The notes beneath the pieces are model-generated. The model was not told where the DNA came from and made no database searches. It was given only the letters and a program-made list of their open reading frames with translations. A stretch of 64,000 bases of DNA from CAVVJA01 sp963809815 (lineage in GTDB: Bacteria; Actinomycetota; Actinomycetes; Mycobacteriales; Jatrophihabitantaceae), in the NCBI GenBank assembly GCA_963809815.1, contig CAWELM010000010.1, positions 124,001 through 188,000 on the forward strand, given 5' to 3'. Position 1 is the first letter of the stretch. The number at the start of each line of letters is the position of its first letter. Positions 45,371 through 54,193 of this stretch are shown one piece after another. Position numbers and translations under genes: made by a program.

Positions 45371-46005
45371 ATGACTGATCGCACACTGACGGGATTCGAC
45401 GTCTCGACGTTTACGCACGATGCGCGCAGGCACGACGTCTACCGCGCCGGGTCCGGGCAGGCCGTGATCGTGATCCACGAGCTTCCTGGCATCTATCCCG
45501 AATGATCGAGTTCGCCCGGCGGCTCATCGGCGAGAGTTACCGGGTATAGCTGCCGTCCCTGTTCGAACGTCCCGGTCAGCCGATCACCGTGCCGAAAACC
45601 TCGAGGTTGTTGTGCACGTGTGTGCGTCGCGGGAGTTCGCGAGTCTCGCCGACCGGACTAACCCGGCAGAACACTGGCTGCGGGTGCTCGCCGCGCGGGC
45701 GCACGCCGAGTGCGGCGGACCAGGTGTCGGTGCGATAGGGATGTGCTTCACCGGCGGGTTCGTGCTCGCGATGGGCGGTGGAACCAGCCGTGCGGGCTCC
45801 GGTCGCCAGCCAGCCCGGCCTGCCGGCACTGGTCACGGCTCGACGGCGGGCCGCGCTCGGGCTGGACCCAGCCCGGCGGTATTGGTCGTTGGATTCCGGC
45901 TGCGGGGCGTGCATGGTCAGCTGGCCCATGCACTGTTTCGCTGCGAAAGCCTGTTCAATACCCCGCTGTTCGTGGGATTCCAGGATTCGTCTCCAAGCAG
46001 TAGGT
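45371..46005 (+). pseudogene. dienelactone hydrolase-family pseudogene
   Basis: Begins well (ATG 45371, GGAAC upstream): GFDVSTFTHDARRHDVYRAGSGQAVIVIHELPGIYPE, then a stop at 45503. Continues in other frames: MIEFARRLIGESYRV-stop, PSLFERPGQPITVP, REFASLADRTNPAEHWLRVLAARAHAECGGPGVGAIGMCFTGGF (nucleophile Cys elbow) and EPAVRAPVASQPGLPAL. At least four lesions; clearly dead. Confidence 0.75.
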
Positions 46006-46008
46006 AGC

Positions 46009-46279
46009 GCACGATTCCAACGACATCTACCGAGGGGTCTATGAATGGGACGGCGCGATGCTCGCCGAGGACTACGTGCGGACCCTGTGGCGCGTGCTGG
46101 CGTTGGTATGCGTGCCAGGGTCAATCCACTATGAGATTGTGCCCAGCCTCACCCGGGAGGTACTGCTGAGCGACCCAACAGCGTTAGACGCTCGGGCTCC
46201 CGCAGAGCTGCGCGCTGCGTTACGGCTCACGGCCGCCGAGCGACTCGATAGCTGGATACAGTTCGTGGGATGCTGCTGA
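46009..46279 (+). pseudogene. C-terminal fragment of an unknown conserved protein
   Basis: One frame reads DSNDIYRGVYEWDGAMLAEDYVRTLWRVLALVCVPGSIHYEIVP...LTREVLLSDP and ends at a TGA in 46277-46279. It is protein-like and has the style of a conserved actinobacterial family, but lacks a start and follows pseudogene sequence. Function not recognised. Confidence 0.4.
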
Positions 46280-46337
46280 CGTCACGACGTTAGGCCGCCC
46301 TCGTGATACGCGGCGCCGGTGGAAAGGGGCAGACAGC

Positions 46338-47378
46338 ATGAGCGAACCTGGGCCCACCGCTGGGCCAGCAGGAGATCGGCTCGATCGTGATGCGGCTGAG
46401 GCCGTAGTCGACGTCGCCGTGCGGGCACCGTCGATTCACAACACGCAGCCGTGGCGGTGGGTGCTTGACGGTACGGCTCTGAGTCTGCTCGCCGATCGGT
46501 CTCGTCAGTTACGGGTAGCCGATCCCTCGGGACACTCGTTATTGATCAGTTGTGGCGCGGCAGCGCTATTGACCGAGTTGAGCCTCCGCGCGGCCGGATG
46601 GCGCGTGGACTCCGCATTGTTTCCGGATCCGGATGATCGAGACGTACTCGCCCGGTTCCGTGCGGTAGGCCGCGAGGAGCCCGCCGAGGCGTTGCAGGCT
46701 CAGGTCGGGGCCGCATTACGTCGAAGGAGTGACCGCAGGCCATTCAGCTCGGAAGACGTTTCCGACGAGGAAATGGAGAAGTTACGGGACGCGACGCGCG
46801 CCGATGGTGTCTACGTCGACTTCCCAACTCAGCCTGATCAGCGGCTTGACCTGGCGGTGGCCGTCAGTTGGGCTGATCGTGAGGAACGGCGTGATCAGGC
46901 GTATATCGAAGAGATGAAGCAATGGCTGCGGGACCCGGACGTGCGCGCCACCTCGGATGGCATACCACTGGATACCGTGCCCCACGTTTCCGACGACCAC
47001 CCGCGGCATACTAACGTTCCGGTGCGGGACTTCGAGGTGGGCGTGTCCGGGCGCCAGCTCATCGAACGTGATATTGATGAGCGTCCGTTAATTGGTGTTG
47101 TGTTCACCGATTCGGATATGCCAGTTGATCAGTTGCGATCAGGCGGCGGAATGATGCGGCTGATGATCGAGGCAGAATTATTAGGTTTGGCCAGTTGCCC
47201 GCTGAGCCAAGCGGTGGATTTGACCGCTTTCCGCGGCCGGCTGCAGGGTCTGATGGGATGGACCGGTTACCCGCAGATGATGCTACGCATCGGACATCCG
47301 GCCGAAACAGCCCAGACAACTCCGCGCACGCCCCGTCGGGCAACATCCGACGTCCTTCAGGTTCTGACTAATCAGTAA
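46338..47378 (+). CDS. Acg-family nitroreductase-like protein
   Basis: 346 residues, ATG 46338 with GGAAAGGGG upstream. Two nitroreductase-fold halves fused in one chain as in mycobacterial Acg (Rv2032): AVRAPSIHNTQPWRWVLDG (FMN-phosphate contact region), SCGAALLTELSLRAAGW-like segment, RRSDRRPFSSEDV, and C-terminal MMRLMIEAELLGLASCPLSQAVDL...GYPQMMLRIGHP. Acg proteins bind FMN but lack classical nitroreductase activity and are induced by hypoxia/NO in mycobacteria. Intact. Confidence 0.9.
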   Translation: MSEPGPTAGPAGDRLDRDAAEAVVDVAVRAPSIHNTQPWRWVLDGTALSLLADRSRQLRVADPSGHSLLISCGAAALLTELSLRAAGWRVDSALFPDPDDRDVLARFRAVGREEPAEALQAQVGAALRRRSDRRPFSSEDVSDEEMEKLRDATRADGVYVDFPTQPDQRLDLAVAVSWADREERRDQAYIEEMKQWLRDPDVRATSDGIPLDTVPHVSDDHPRHTNVPVRDFEVGVSGRQLIERDIDERPLIGVVFTDSDMPVDQLRSGGGMMRLMIEAELLGLASCPLSQAVDLTAFRGRLQGLMGWTGYPQMMLRIGHPAETAQTTPRTPRRATSDVLQVLTNQ

Positions 47379-47699
47379 GGCGGCAGGCGCACCTGGTTTC
47401 TCGCACACGCTGCCCGACGCCCGGAAGCGCATGCAGGGCAGATAGAGAGGCTCTTCGCCTCTAGTTTCGCGCCTCGGCGTGCGCGACTCACCCCGCTCGA
47501 CGATGGCAACGCTCGAGGTAAGGAGAGCGTTGGCGGACTTTTTGCAGACTATCTGGTGGACTTCCCCACGCAGGAAGTAGACATCCAGAGCTAGTAAGGC
47601 CAGCAACCACTCGACCCCTCAATTATTTGTCGGCTCAAGGAAGTTTGGCGCCGATACGCCGGCTGTGCCGCACCGCACCGCGCAGATCACCACGAGCTC
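47379..47699. other. no gene recognised
   Basis: Shadow frames only between the Acg gene and the next remnant. Confidence 0.4.
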
Positions 47700-47930
47700 A
47701 TGGAAAGGTGTTACGAGCGCGGGTGTGTGTCGTGGAGTTTCGACACGGAAGGTTCCGCCGTCAGCGACGACTCGCCGACCCTACTCGGGCAGCTTTCGGT
47801 GCCGATGTACAGGGCGAGAGGCTGGATTCCATGGTCGATCGAAATTGGCCAGGACTATCCAGGGTTCGCGGATGAGATGGCTCAACTGCTGGCCGCGGGT
47901 TACGACGAGCGGCTCGCGCAAAGCTCACGG
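47700..47930 (+). pseudogene. unidentified protein fragment
   Basis: ATG 47700 opens a stretch ERCYERGCVSWSFDTEG...PTLLGQLSVPMYRARGWIPWSIEIGQDYPGFADEMAQLLAAGYDERLAQ of convincing protein character, which then loses frame into the flavoprotein fragment. I cannot name the family. Probably joined to it by a deletion. Confidence 0.4.
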
Positions 47931-47938
47931 TCGGGAGC

Positions 47939-48298
47939 GGTGACACCGACGGGCATATCTTTGCCGCCGGGGACGCGACCGACCTTCCGGTCAAGCAGGG
48001 TGGCGTCGGTGCGCAGCAGGCCGACACCGTTGCGGCCGGAATCGCCCACCTGGCGGCGGAAGCACCCAAGCCGTTGCGTCCGGTGATCCGCGGGCTGCTG
48101 CTAACCGTGCGGGACCCGCTCTACCTGGCCGCTCACCTCATCGCGGGGCGAGGCTGGCTGGCCCAGATCCTCGACAAGCCACCCCGGCCGGTTGATGAGA
48201 AGACGGTCGCGGCGACCGCTGCTCGCAGCCGCGCGAGGGAACTCGGGCCCTACCTCGACGATTTTGAACGCTCAAGGCCGCAGCCGCCGGCCGGCTAG
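47939..48298 (+). pseudogene. C-terminal piece of a second flavoprotein oxidoreductase
   Basis: GHIFAAGDATDLPVKQGGVGAQQADTVAAGI...LRPVIRGLLLTVRDPLYLAAHLIAG...PPRPVDEKTVA...ELGPYLDDF aligns over its whole length with the end of the oxidoreductase at 41807-42992 (GRIFAAGDATHLPVKQGGVGAQQADTAA...HPVIRGVLLTGGQPLYLTAHLIAG). It contains only the last FAD site and C-terminal cap, so it is a truncated paralog. Confidence 0.75.
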
Positions 48299-48536
48299 CT
48301 CCGTACTGGAGCCGCGCGACACGAAGCGAATCCACAGGTCTGTCGCGGGTGGCGCGTTCGAACAGGCGGACCAATTGGCTGTCTCGGCAGCGCGCCACCT
48401 AGCGCCCCGCGTATGGGCTGAACATCCTGACCCCAAGGATGACACTGCGCCGCCGACACGAAGGCCGCCGTTTGATTCGGCGCCAGCCGGGCACTGTGGC
48501 CTACCCATTGACTGCGGGAAGGCGGAGACTTCGGGC

Positions 48537-49004
48537 ATGGCCACTGACCCGCGGTCCGGGGTGACGATCCTCGAGGCGAACACGTGCTGGATGCTGCTGC
48601 GGTCCAGCGAAGTGGGGCGGCTCGCCGTTTCAGTGGCCGACCATCCCGACATCTTCCCGATCAACTACGTGATCGATCACGGGACAATCGTGTTCCGGAC
48701 CGCCGAGGGCACGAAACTCGCCGCAGCGGTCACCTGCCCAAATGTCGCCTTTGAGGCGGACGGATACGAACCGGAGGCGGGAGAGGCGTGGAGCGTCGTC
48801 GTTAAGGGCCGGGCGGAAGAGATCAAGAACATGTACGAGGTGCTCGATGCCATGGCCTTTCCGCTCTTCCCGTGGCACGCCGGACCCAAGCACCGGTTCG
48901 TCCGCATCGTGCCCGACGACATCAGCGGCCGCCGGTTCCACGTTCTCGACAGCTCGGCCTGGCGCACGCCCCTTACCGATGCGCCGCATGCACCGCTCGA
49001 ATAA
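48537..49004 (+). CDS. pyridoxamine 5'-phosphate oxidase-fold protein
   Basis: 155 residues, ATG 48537 with GGAG 12 nt upstream in a purine-rich stretch. Same fold and motifs as the protein at 35326: CWMLLRSSEVGRLAVSVADHPDIFPINY, IVFRTAEGTKLAAA, VAFEADGYEPEAGEAWSVVVKGRAEEI, LFPWHAGPKHRFVRI. Intact flavin/F420-binding split barrel, of the type linked to dormancy regulons. Separate transcription unit. Confidence 0.87.
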   Translation: MATDPRSGVTILEANTCWMLLRSSEVGRLAVSVADHPDIFPINYVIDHGTIVFRTAEGTKLAAAVTCPNVAFEADGYEPEAGEAWSVVVKGRAEEIKNMYEVLDAMAFPLFPWHAGPKHRFVRIVPDDISGRRFHVLDSSAWRTPLTDAPHAPLE

Positions 49005-49214
49005 GCGATTCGTCGTCGATGTCTTCACGGCCGGTCGGGGTCCAGCGTTCGGGGCGCCGCGAGATGTTTCAGGCAACGGGTCGACCCGCGCTGGGTGACG
49101 CGGAAGATCCACTGATGTCTTTAGTGCGTGCGCGTCGCCGCTGTCTCCTTGGATGGTGTCATCTGTTGATGAGCAGCGTTCCTTCGTGTTCATGTGGCGC
49201 GTTTTCCTCGCAGT

Positions 49215-49856
49215 TCAGCGGACGCAGCGCTCTTGGGCACGGTCTCTGATGCCGCGCAGCATTTTCTGGCTCATGATGAAACTGATCATCTCGACCGGCT
49301 CCACGAGCAGCGCGGACCAGCGGCGTGAGTATTCGTAGCGTTCCCGCACGATGAGCCGGGTTGTTCCGTCCGGCTTCTCGCGCAGGACGAAGGCCCAGGT
49401 GGAGTCATAGGGCGGCGGCGTCCGACCCAGGGGGACCGCGCCGCGCAAGACGAGGGCTCGTCCTGGCTCGACGTGGGCCACAAGGAGGCCGACGCCGGGG
49501 TAGAGGTTGACTTCGCCGCCGACGTTGATGCTCTGCCACTCGGGAACGATCCGATCAGCGCTGTGAATGTCACAGCCGACGAGGTTCTCCAGGAAGTCGT
49601 AGCTGTAGAAGCCGCCACGGCCCTGTCCGAGCTGGGCTAGCCATGGCCAGATACCCTCAGCGGTGTCGCGAATCGTGATTGCCCGGGTCGCGGACAGGTC
49701 CGCCCGACGCAGGAGCTCATCACCGGGTAGCGCCATCGCCATCTCGTCGTCGGTCGCGCCCCAGTACAGGTAGCGCCTCCTCAGAAGGCCGGCCACCGCC
49801 GCGGCTGCGGTTGCCGCGAAGAGTGATCGCATGCCTGATGCTAGTTCGCGTCTCAT
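49215..49856 (-). CDS. SRPBCC-family protein with N-terminal membrane anchor
   Basis: 213 residues from ATG 49856, which has AGGAG 6 nt upstream. Residues 8-22 (RSLFAATAAAAVAGLL) may anchor it in the membrane. Then YLYWGATDDEMAMALPGDELL, ATRAITIRDTAEGIWPWLAQLGQGRGGFYSYDFLENLVG, IVPEWQSINVGGEVNLYPG and a C-terminal VRERYEYSRRW helix, the polyketide-cyclase-like helix-grip fold. A truncated relative lies at 2200-2523. Ligand unknown. Confidence 0.82.
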   Translation of the reverse strand: MRRELASGMRSLFAATAAAAVAGLLRRRYLYWGATDDEMAMALPGDELLRRADLSATRAITIRDTAEGIWPWLAQLGQGRGGFYSYDFLENLVGCDIHSADRIVPEWQSINVGGEVNLYPGVGLLVAHVEPGRALVLRGAVPLGRTPPPYDSTWAFVLREKPDGTTRLIVRERYEYSRRWSALLVEPVEMISFIMSQKMLRGIRDRAQERCVR

Positions 49857-50189
49857 TGCAGCTCCTGAAATGTTCAGCCGGACCGTCGGTGAGGGACGAA
49901 CTTGTCTGGCACGGATGGCGCATCGAGGGTGGTGATCTCGTCCCGGAAGCACTTACCCGCCGCCCACCGGTCGGTCCCGAAATGCCAGCCGAGACGCCCC
50001 GCGCTGGGGATGGTAAGGCCGGCGAAGCAGCGGTAGCCGGTGATCTCGCCGCCGAACGGGTGCCGGGCCCACGTGCCGGTCCGGTCGGGATCGCTCCACC
50101 GGTCGAGGACGATCGACCGGATCCGTCCTTCAGGGTCTGGGGCTTGAGATCTTGGGCGTCATCGGACCGCACGGGGGCCGGGAGGGGCA
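49857..50189. other. no gene recognised
   Basis: Upstream of the SRPBCC gene and before the recombinase remnant. Only shadow frames. Confidence 0.4.
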
Positions 50190-50815
50190 GCACCCCGCCG
50201 AAGCAACGTCAGGCGCTCAGCGCGGGCGACCTCGCGACGCTGCGCGCACGTCGCGGGCGATCGGCTCGGCGCGGTGTGGTGGTTAACGTTGCCCGGTCTC
50301 CGCAGGAGCGAAATCCTCGCGCTCACATGGGCGGATGTGAACTTGAGCGCCGGTACGGTCACGGTCTCACGCTCGATCACTCCGGACTCGTCCAGACGTC
50401 GAGGCGCACCACCGGCACAAAGACCCGCAGCGGCGCCCGCTGCCTTCCGTTGGCCGGTGACGTGGTGGCGCTACTCTCGACTCTCAGAGCGGAGCACGGC
50501 GCGGCGCTGGATTCGAACACATCCGATCAGGATTCCTCGCGGTCGATGAGAACGGCACGCCGCTACGTCCCGAGCGCTGGTCGGACATGTGGCGGACGCA
50601 CTGCTAGACGGCAGGCGGCCCGCGGTCACCTTGCGCAGCGCTCGCCATAGCAGTGTGCCGGCGCTTCGCGCCGCGGGTGTGAGCGATGACGTGGTGGCGG
50701 CGTGGCATGGCCACGACGAAACGATCATGAGAGCCCGTCTACTCGCACCCCGGCCGGGACGCTCTGGCGTCTGCCGGGCGCACCCTGTCAGACGTGCTCG
50801 GCGGTACTGGCTAAG
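50190..50815 (+). pseudogene. tyrosine recombinase pseudogene
   Basis: Catalytic-domain pieces in changing frames: KQRQALSAGDLATLRA, WWLTLPGLRRSEILALTWADVNLSAGTVTVSRS (Arg I), KTRSGARCLPLAGDVVALL, TLRSARHSSVPALRAAGVSDDVVAAWHGHDETIMR (His-x-x-x and His III) and, shifted, SHPGRDALASAG. At least three frameshifts, and the N-terminal half is missing. The pattern is that of phage/ICE integrases; it directly precedes a winged-helix gene that may have been its partner. Confidence 0.65.
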
Positions 50816-50816
50816 T

Positions 50817-50847
50817 GTACCGTTCGGCTACTCGAGCGCGGTACAGT
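50817..50847 (+). promoter_or_regulatory. promoter with inverted repeat for the winged-helix gene
   Basis: GTACCG (50817-50822) and CGGTAC (50839-50844) form an inverted repeat with a 16-bp spacer; TACAGT (50842-50847) is a TAnnnT -10 box 7 nt before the GTG at 50855. The right arm overlaps the -10 box, so binding there would repress. Confidence 0.5.
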
Positions 50848-50854
50848 TAGGCGC

Positions 50855-51310
50855 GTGGGGCGCGGACTCGGACTCCTCCAGCGCGCCATCCTGACCACGC
50901 TGGAGGAGACGACGGGCGAGGGCGCGGAAGTGTGGGCGCTCACGGTCGCCCAGCTCGTGGAGCGGACCGGACGCTCCGCGCGCCAGGTGCGGCATGCTCT
51001 GGACGCGCTGGAGTCCCGCGGGCTGGTTGTCGTCAGCCGGCACGAGTGCATCGGCACGACCCCGAACGTCGGGCGCTGGCAGGTCGAGGACGAGTCCCCG
51101 TGGCAGAGGGTGCCCGAGGGCTCCGAGATAGTCGTCATCCACTCCGGTGAGCGCTACCCCGACGGCTACGGGTCGCACCGCGAGACAGCGTCGCGTGATG
51201 TCCGGATGTACCGCGCCGGCATGCCCAAGGTCGGCTCGCTTGTAGCGCTGCCCGAGCGGTGGGTCGCGCACGAGTGCCGGCAGTTGAGTCCGCCCGGCTC
51301 AACTTCGTAA
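50855..51310 (+). CDS. winged-helix DNA-binding protein
   Basis: 151 residues from GTG 50855, placed by the -10 box exactly 7 nt before it (leaderless). Residues about 5-60 form a MarR/IclR-like winged helix: LQRAILTTLEET, LTVAQLVERTGRSARQVRHALDALESRGLVVVSRH. The C-terminal 85 residues (GRWQVEDESPWQRVPEGSEIVVIHSGERYPDGY...LPERWVAHECRQL) are not recognised. Position after a dead recombinase suggests an element-encoded repressor or replication-type regulator. Confidence 0.65.
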   Translation: MGRGLGLLQRAILTTLEETTGEGAEVWALTVAQLVERTGRSARQVRHALDALESRGLVVVSRHECIGTTPNVGRWQVEDESPWQRVPEGSEIVVIHSGERYPDGYGSHRETASRDVRMYRAGMPKVGSLVALPERWVAHECRQLSPPGSTS

Positions 51311-51416
51311 GTTCGCGCGCTAGACGGAAGTCGCGCCGAAATCGGTGCCCACTTTGTGCCCCCTCTGATCTTGGTGAATACGCGGCAGTCGCTGGGGGCC
51401 CCTTTGCTGGGTGCGA

Positions 51417-51872
51417 TCAAGGCGTGCGGATGGGTCGGCCGTCGAGCGGCTCGAGTACGGCCACGGGGATCGTCCGGCCTGATCGTCGCGCGTACTTCGC
51501 GACCTCGGGTGCCTGCGCGAGCACGGTGTCATCCCACGCTGCGTCGCGCTGGTCGCCAACCAGTTCGCGAGGCTGAACCCGTAGGTGCCTGGATCTGATT
51601 TGCACGTCGGCCTCGGTGGCGGCGCGAAGGTTGCGGAACCAGTCCGGGTCGCGGCGGGAGCCGGAGCCGGTGCCCCACACCATGTACCCGGCAGCGGAGT
51701 CGAGGTAGCGCACGCAGGTGGAGCGTGGGATTCCGGTTCGGCGGCCCGGTGTGGTGATCAGCAGGACGTGGACGCGCTTACTGCCGCTGGAAAGTCGCCC
51801 GTTGAGGGTCCGGTACATCCAGACGCCGATTCGGTTGCCGATCCGGGTCAGCCTGTGCTTCATGCTCGGCAT
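51417..51872 (-). CDS. F420 (deazaflavin)-dependent nitroreductase-family protein
   Basis: 151 residues; ATG 51872 with GAAGGGGG 5 nt upstream is chosen over an in-frame start at 52007. Ddn/DUF385 split-barrel family: HVLLITTPGRRTGIPRSTCVRYL, YMVWGTGSGSRRDPDWFRNLRAATEADVQI and W.D.VLAQAPEVAKYARRSGRTIPVAVLEP. Such enzymes bind F420H2 and reduce quinones or nitro compounds at the membrane. Shows that the host probably makes F420. Confidence 0.88.
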   Translation of the reverse strand: MPSMKHRLTRIGNRIGVWMYRTLNGRLSSGSKRVHVLLITTPGRRTGIPRSTCVRYLDSAAGYMVWGTGSGSRRDPDWFRNLRAATEADVQIRSRHLRVQPRELVGDQRDAAWDDTVLAQAPEVAKYARRSGRTIPVAVLEPLDGRPIRTP

Positions 51873-52032
51873 CGGACCCCCTTCGCCGTTCCCGGTTGCG
51901 CGCCCACGTCGACAGTTCTGCGTGCGCGGCGGCGTGGTCAAGGCCACGCCATTACTGGAGGCCCGCGTGACCACGGCGAGCAGCATCGCGACGCGATGCG
52001 TGGCCAATCACACCCTGTGAACCACCGCACGC

Positions 52033-54081
52033 GTGCGCGCGCAGGTTGTTGGGGTGGACGAGTCGTCGGAGAACGTGCGGACCATCCGGCCACGTCTTAG
52101 GGATGTGAGGATCTGGCTTGGGGTGGTAGCGGTCGTCGTCGGAGCGGCAGGGCTGGTGTGGGTGTCGACCTCGACGGGCCGTGACTCGAGCACCTCGATG
52201 CCGCATCCGGCAGATGCCGCTGTGGGCGGCATCCGGCTCGTCTCGTACACCAGTTGCGCCGACATGCTGGCTGGTTTGCGGCAGCACGCTGCGCGCAATG
52301 TCGGCCGCTGGGGCACAACGCCGCCGGGTCTTGCCCCGGTGGCGGCGGGAAGTGGCGGCGGGGTCGAGCGGGCGGCGGTGCCGGCCGCGGCACCGCCGCA
52401 TTCTGCGACGAACGACTACGTCTCGGGCGCGGACGAGCCGGATCTTGTCAAGACCGACGGAAGCCGGGTGATCACGGTTGAGCGTGGCGTGCTGCGCGTC
52501 GTCGACGCCGCGACCAGGACGGTCACGGCGCGCCTGAAGCTCGTCAGCCAGCAGGCGTGGGGGGCGTCGAATCTGCTCGTCGAGGGCAATCGCGCGCTGG
52601 TGATCTTCGCCGGCCGCGGCGTGATGGCCTCGGGCGGCGCGGTCACTCCCGGCCCGTATCCCGAGCCGATCAATGAGGGACCGAGGTACGTGCTGGTGGA
52701 CCTGTCCGGGTCGCCGAAGGTCCTGGGCACACTGACGCCGAGCGGCGACTACGTGGACGCGCGGCTGGTCGGCTCGACGGTGCGGCTCGTGGTGCGCAGC
52801 CAGCCGAACCTCGCAATTCCGCAGCCGGGCGGTGGCGGCAATGACACGCAGCAACTCGCGCAGGTCAGCGCTGCGGTGCGACGGGCCCCGATCACCGCTT
52901 GGCTACCGAAATACCAACTGAGCAATGCGGACGGGGCGGTCTCGTCGCGCACCGTGTCGTGCCGCAGCGTGAGCCATCCGGCCGACTACACCGGCACGTC
53001 CCTCCTCACCATCTACAGCATCGACCTGGCCGCCGGCCTGGACAGCGCTTCGACGGTCAGCCTGGCCGCTGACGGGGACACCGTCTACGCCACGACCAGC
53101 AGCCTCTACATCGCCAGCAACCCACAATGGTGGTACGCGCCGAGGCGCCTGCCGATGGTCGTGCCGAACGACGGCTCACCACGCCTCGCGCCGCAGGTCC
53201 GGCCGCTGATGCCACCACAGCACACCCAGATCCACCGCTTCGACATCTCCAGGGCCGGGGCCCCGCGGTACGTCGCCTCGGGCGAAGTGTCCGGGCGGCT
53301 GCTGAGCCAGTACTCCCTGTCCGACTACGCCGGGTACCTGCGGGTCGCCACCACCACCGGCGACGCGCTCGCCGACGAGCCGGGGAACGGCAACGCGGTC
53401 AGCACGTCGTCCAGCTCGGTGTACGTGCTGCGTGCGGACACCCTCACGAAGATCGGGGAGCTCGACGGCCTGGGCAAACGGCAACGGATCTACGCGGTCC
53501 GGTTCATCGGCCCACTCGGATACGTGGTCACGTTCCAGCAGATGGATCCGCTGTACACGCTCGACCTACGCGATCCGGCCGCCCCCCGCATCGCGGGCAC
53601 ACTCGAGCTCACCGGCTACTCGGCCTACCTGCACCCGGCCGCCGATCGGACGCTTATCGGCATCGGACAAGAGGCCACTGCCCAGGGTCGACCACTCGGC
53701 ATGCAGATCTCACTGTTCGAGGTAAGCAACCCGGCCCAACCGCGGCGGCTCGCCCACCTGGTCAAAACCAACTTCCAATCCAGCGCCGAATCGGACCCAC
53801 ACGCGTTCCTCTACTGGCCACAGACCGGCACCGCGGTACTACCGGTGAACTCGTGGACGAACGGGCAGGTGAACGCCGGCGCGCTCGTGCTCAACGTCGC
53901 CCACAACCAGATCACCGAACACGGCACCATCACCCAGCCGACAACACCCCCCGACGCAGGGCAGGCCGGAATCACCCGATCGCTGATCATCGGCCCCGAT
54001 CTGTGGACCGTCTCCGACGGTGGGCTGATGGTCAACGATCTAGCCACGCTTAGCTCGCAAGCCTGGATCCCCAATCAATAA
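52033..54081 (+). CDS. exported beta-propeller domain protein
   Basis: 682 residues. N-terminal signal-anchor about 28-47 (WLGVVAVVVGAAGLVWVST), Ala/Gly-rich linker, then the Beta_propel (secreted propeller) domain opening with ATNDYVSGADEPDLVKTDG and carrying repeated blades (RVITVERGVLRVVDA, YLRVATTTGDAL, YVVTFQQMDPLYTLDLRDPAAPRIAGTLE, LIGIGQEATAQGRPLGMQISLFEVSN). GTG start at 52033; later GTGs at 52054 and 52075 are possible. Extracellular or periplasmic-side scaffold; ligand unknown. Confidence 0.87.
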   Translation: MRAQVVGVDESSENVRTIRPRLRDVRIWLGVVAVVVGAAGLVWVSTSTGRDSSTSMPHPADAAVGGIRLVSYTSCADMLAGLRQHAARNVGRWGTTPPGLAPVAAGSGGGVERAAVPAAAPPHSATNDYVSGADEPDLVKTDGSRVITVERGVLRVVDAATRTVTARLKLVSQQAWGASNLLVEGNRALVIFAGRGVMASGGAVTPGPYPEPINEGPRYVLVDLSGSPKVLGTLTPSGDYVDARLVGSTVRLVVRSQPNLAIPQPGGGGNDTQQLAQVSAAVRRAPITAWLPKYQLSNADGAVSSRTVSCRSVSHPADYTGTSLLTIYSIDLAAGLDSASTVSLAADGDTVYATTSSLYIASNPQWWYAPRRLPMVVPNDGSPRLAPQVRPLMPPQHTQIHRFDISRAGAPRYVASGEVSGRLLSQYSLSDYAGYLRVATTTGDALADEPGNGNAVSTSSSSVYVLRADTLTKIGELDGLGKRQRIYAVRFIGPLGYVVTFQQMDPLYTLDLRDPAAPRIAGTLELTGYSAYLHPAADRTLIGIGQEATAQGRPLGMQISLFEVSNPAQPRRLAHLVKTNFQSSAESDPHAFLYWPQTGTAVLPVNSWTNGQVNAGALVLNVAHNQITEHGTITQPTTPPDAGQAGITRSLIIGPDLWTVSDGGLMVNDLATLSSQAWIPNQ

Positions 54082-54193
54082 ATAGGGCGCTGCAGCGCTC
54101 GAACCTCCTGCGACGACCACGCACGGGAGCACTACCGCGCTACGAGAACGTCGTCGGCGCACGTCGATCCGACGCATCGTGAGTGGGACCCGG

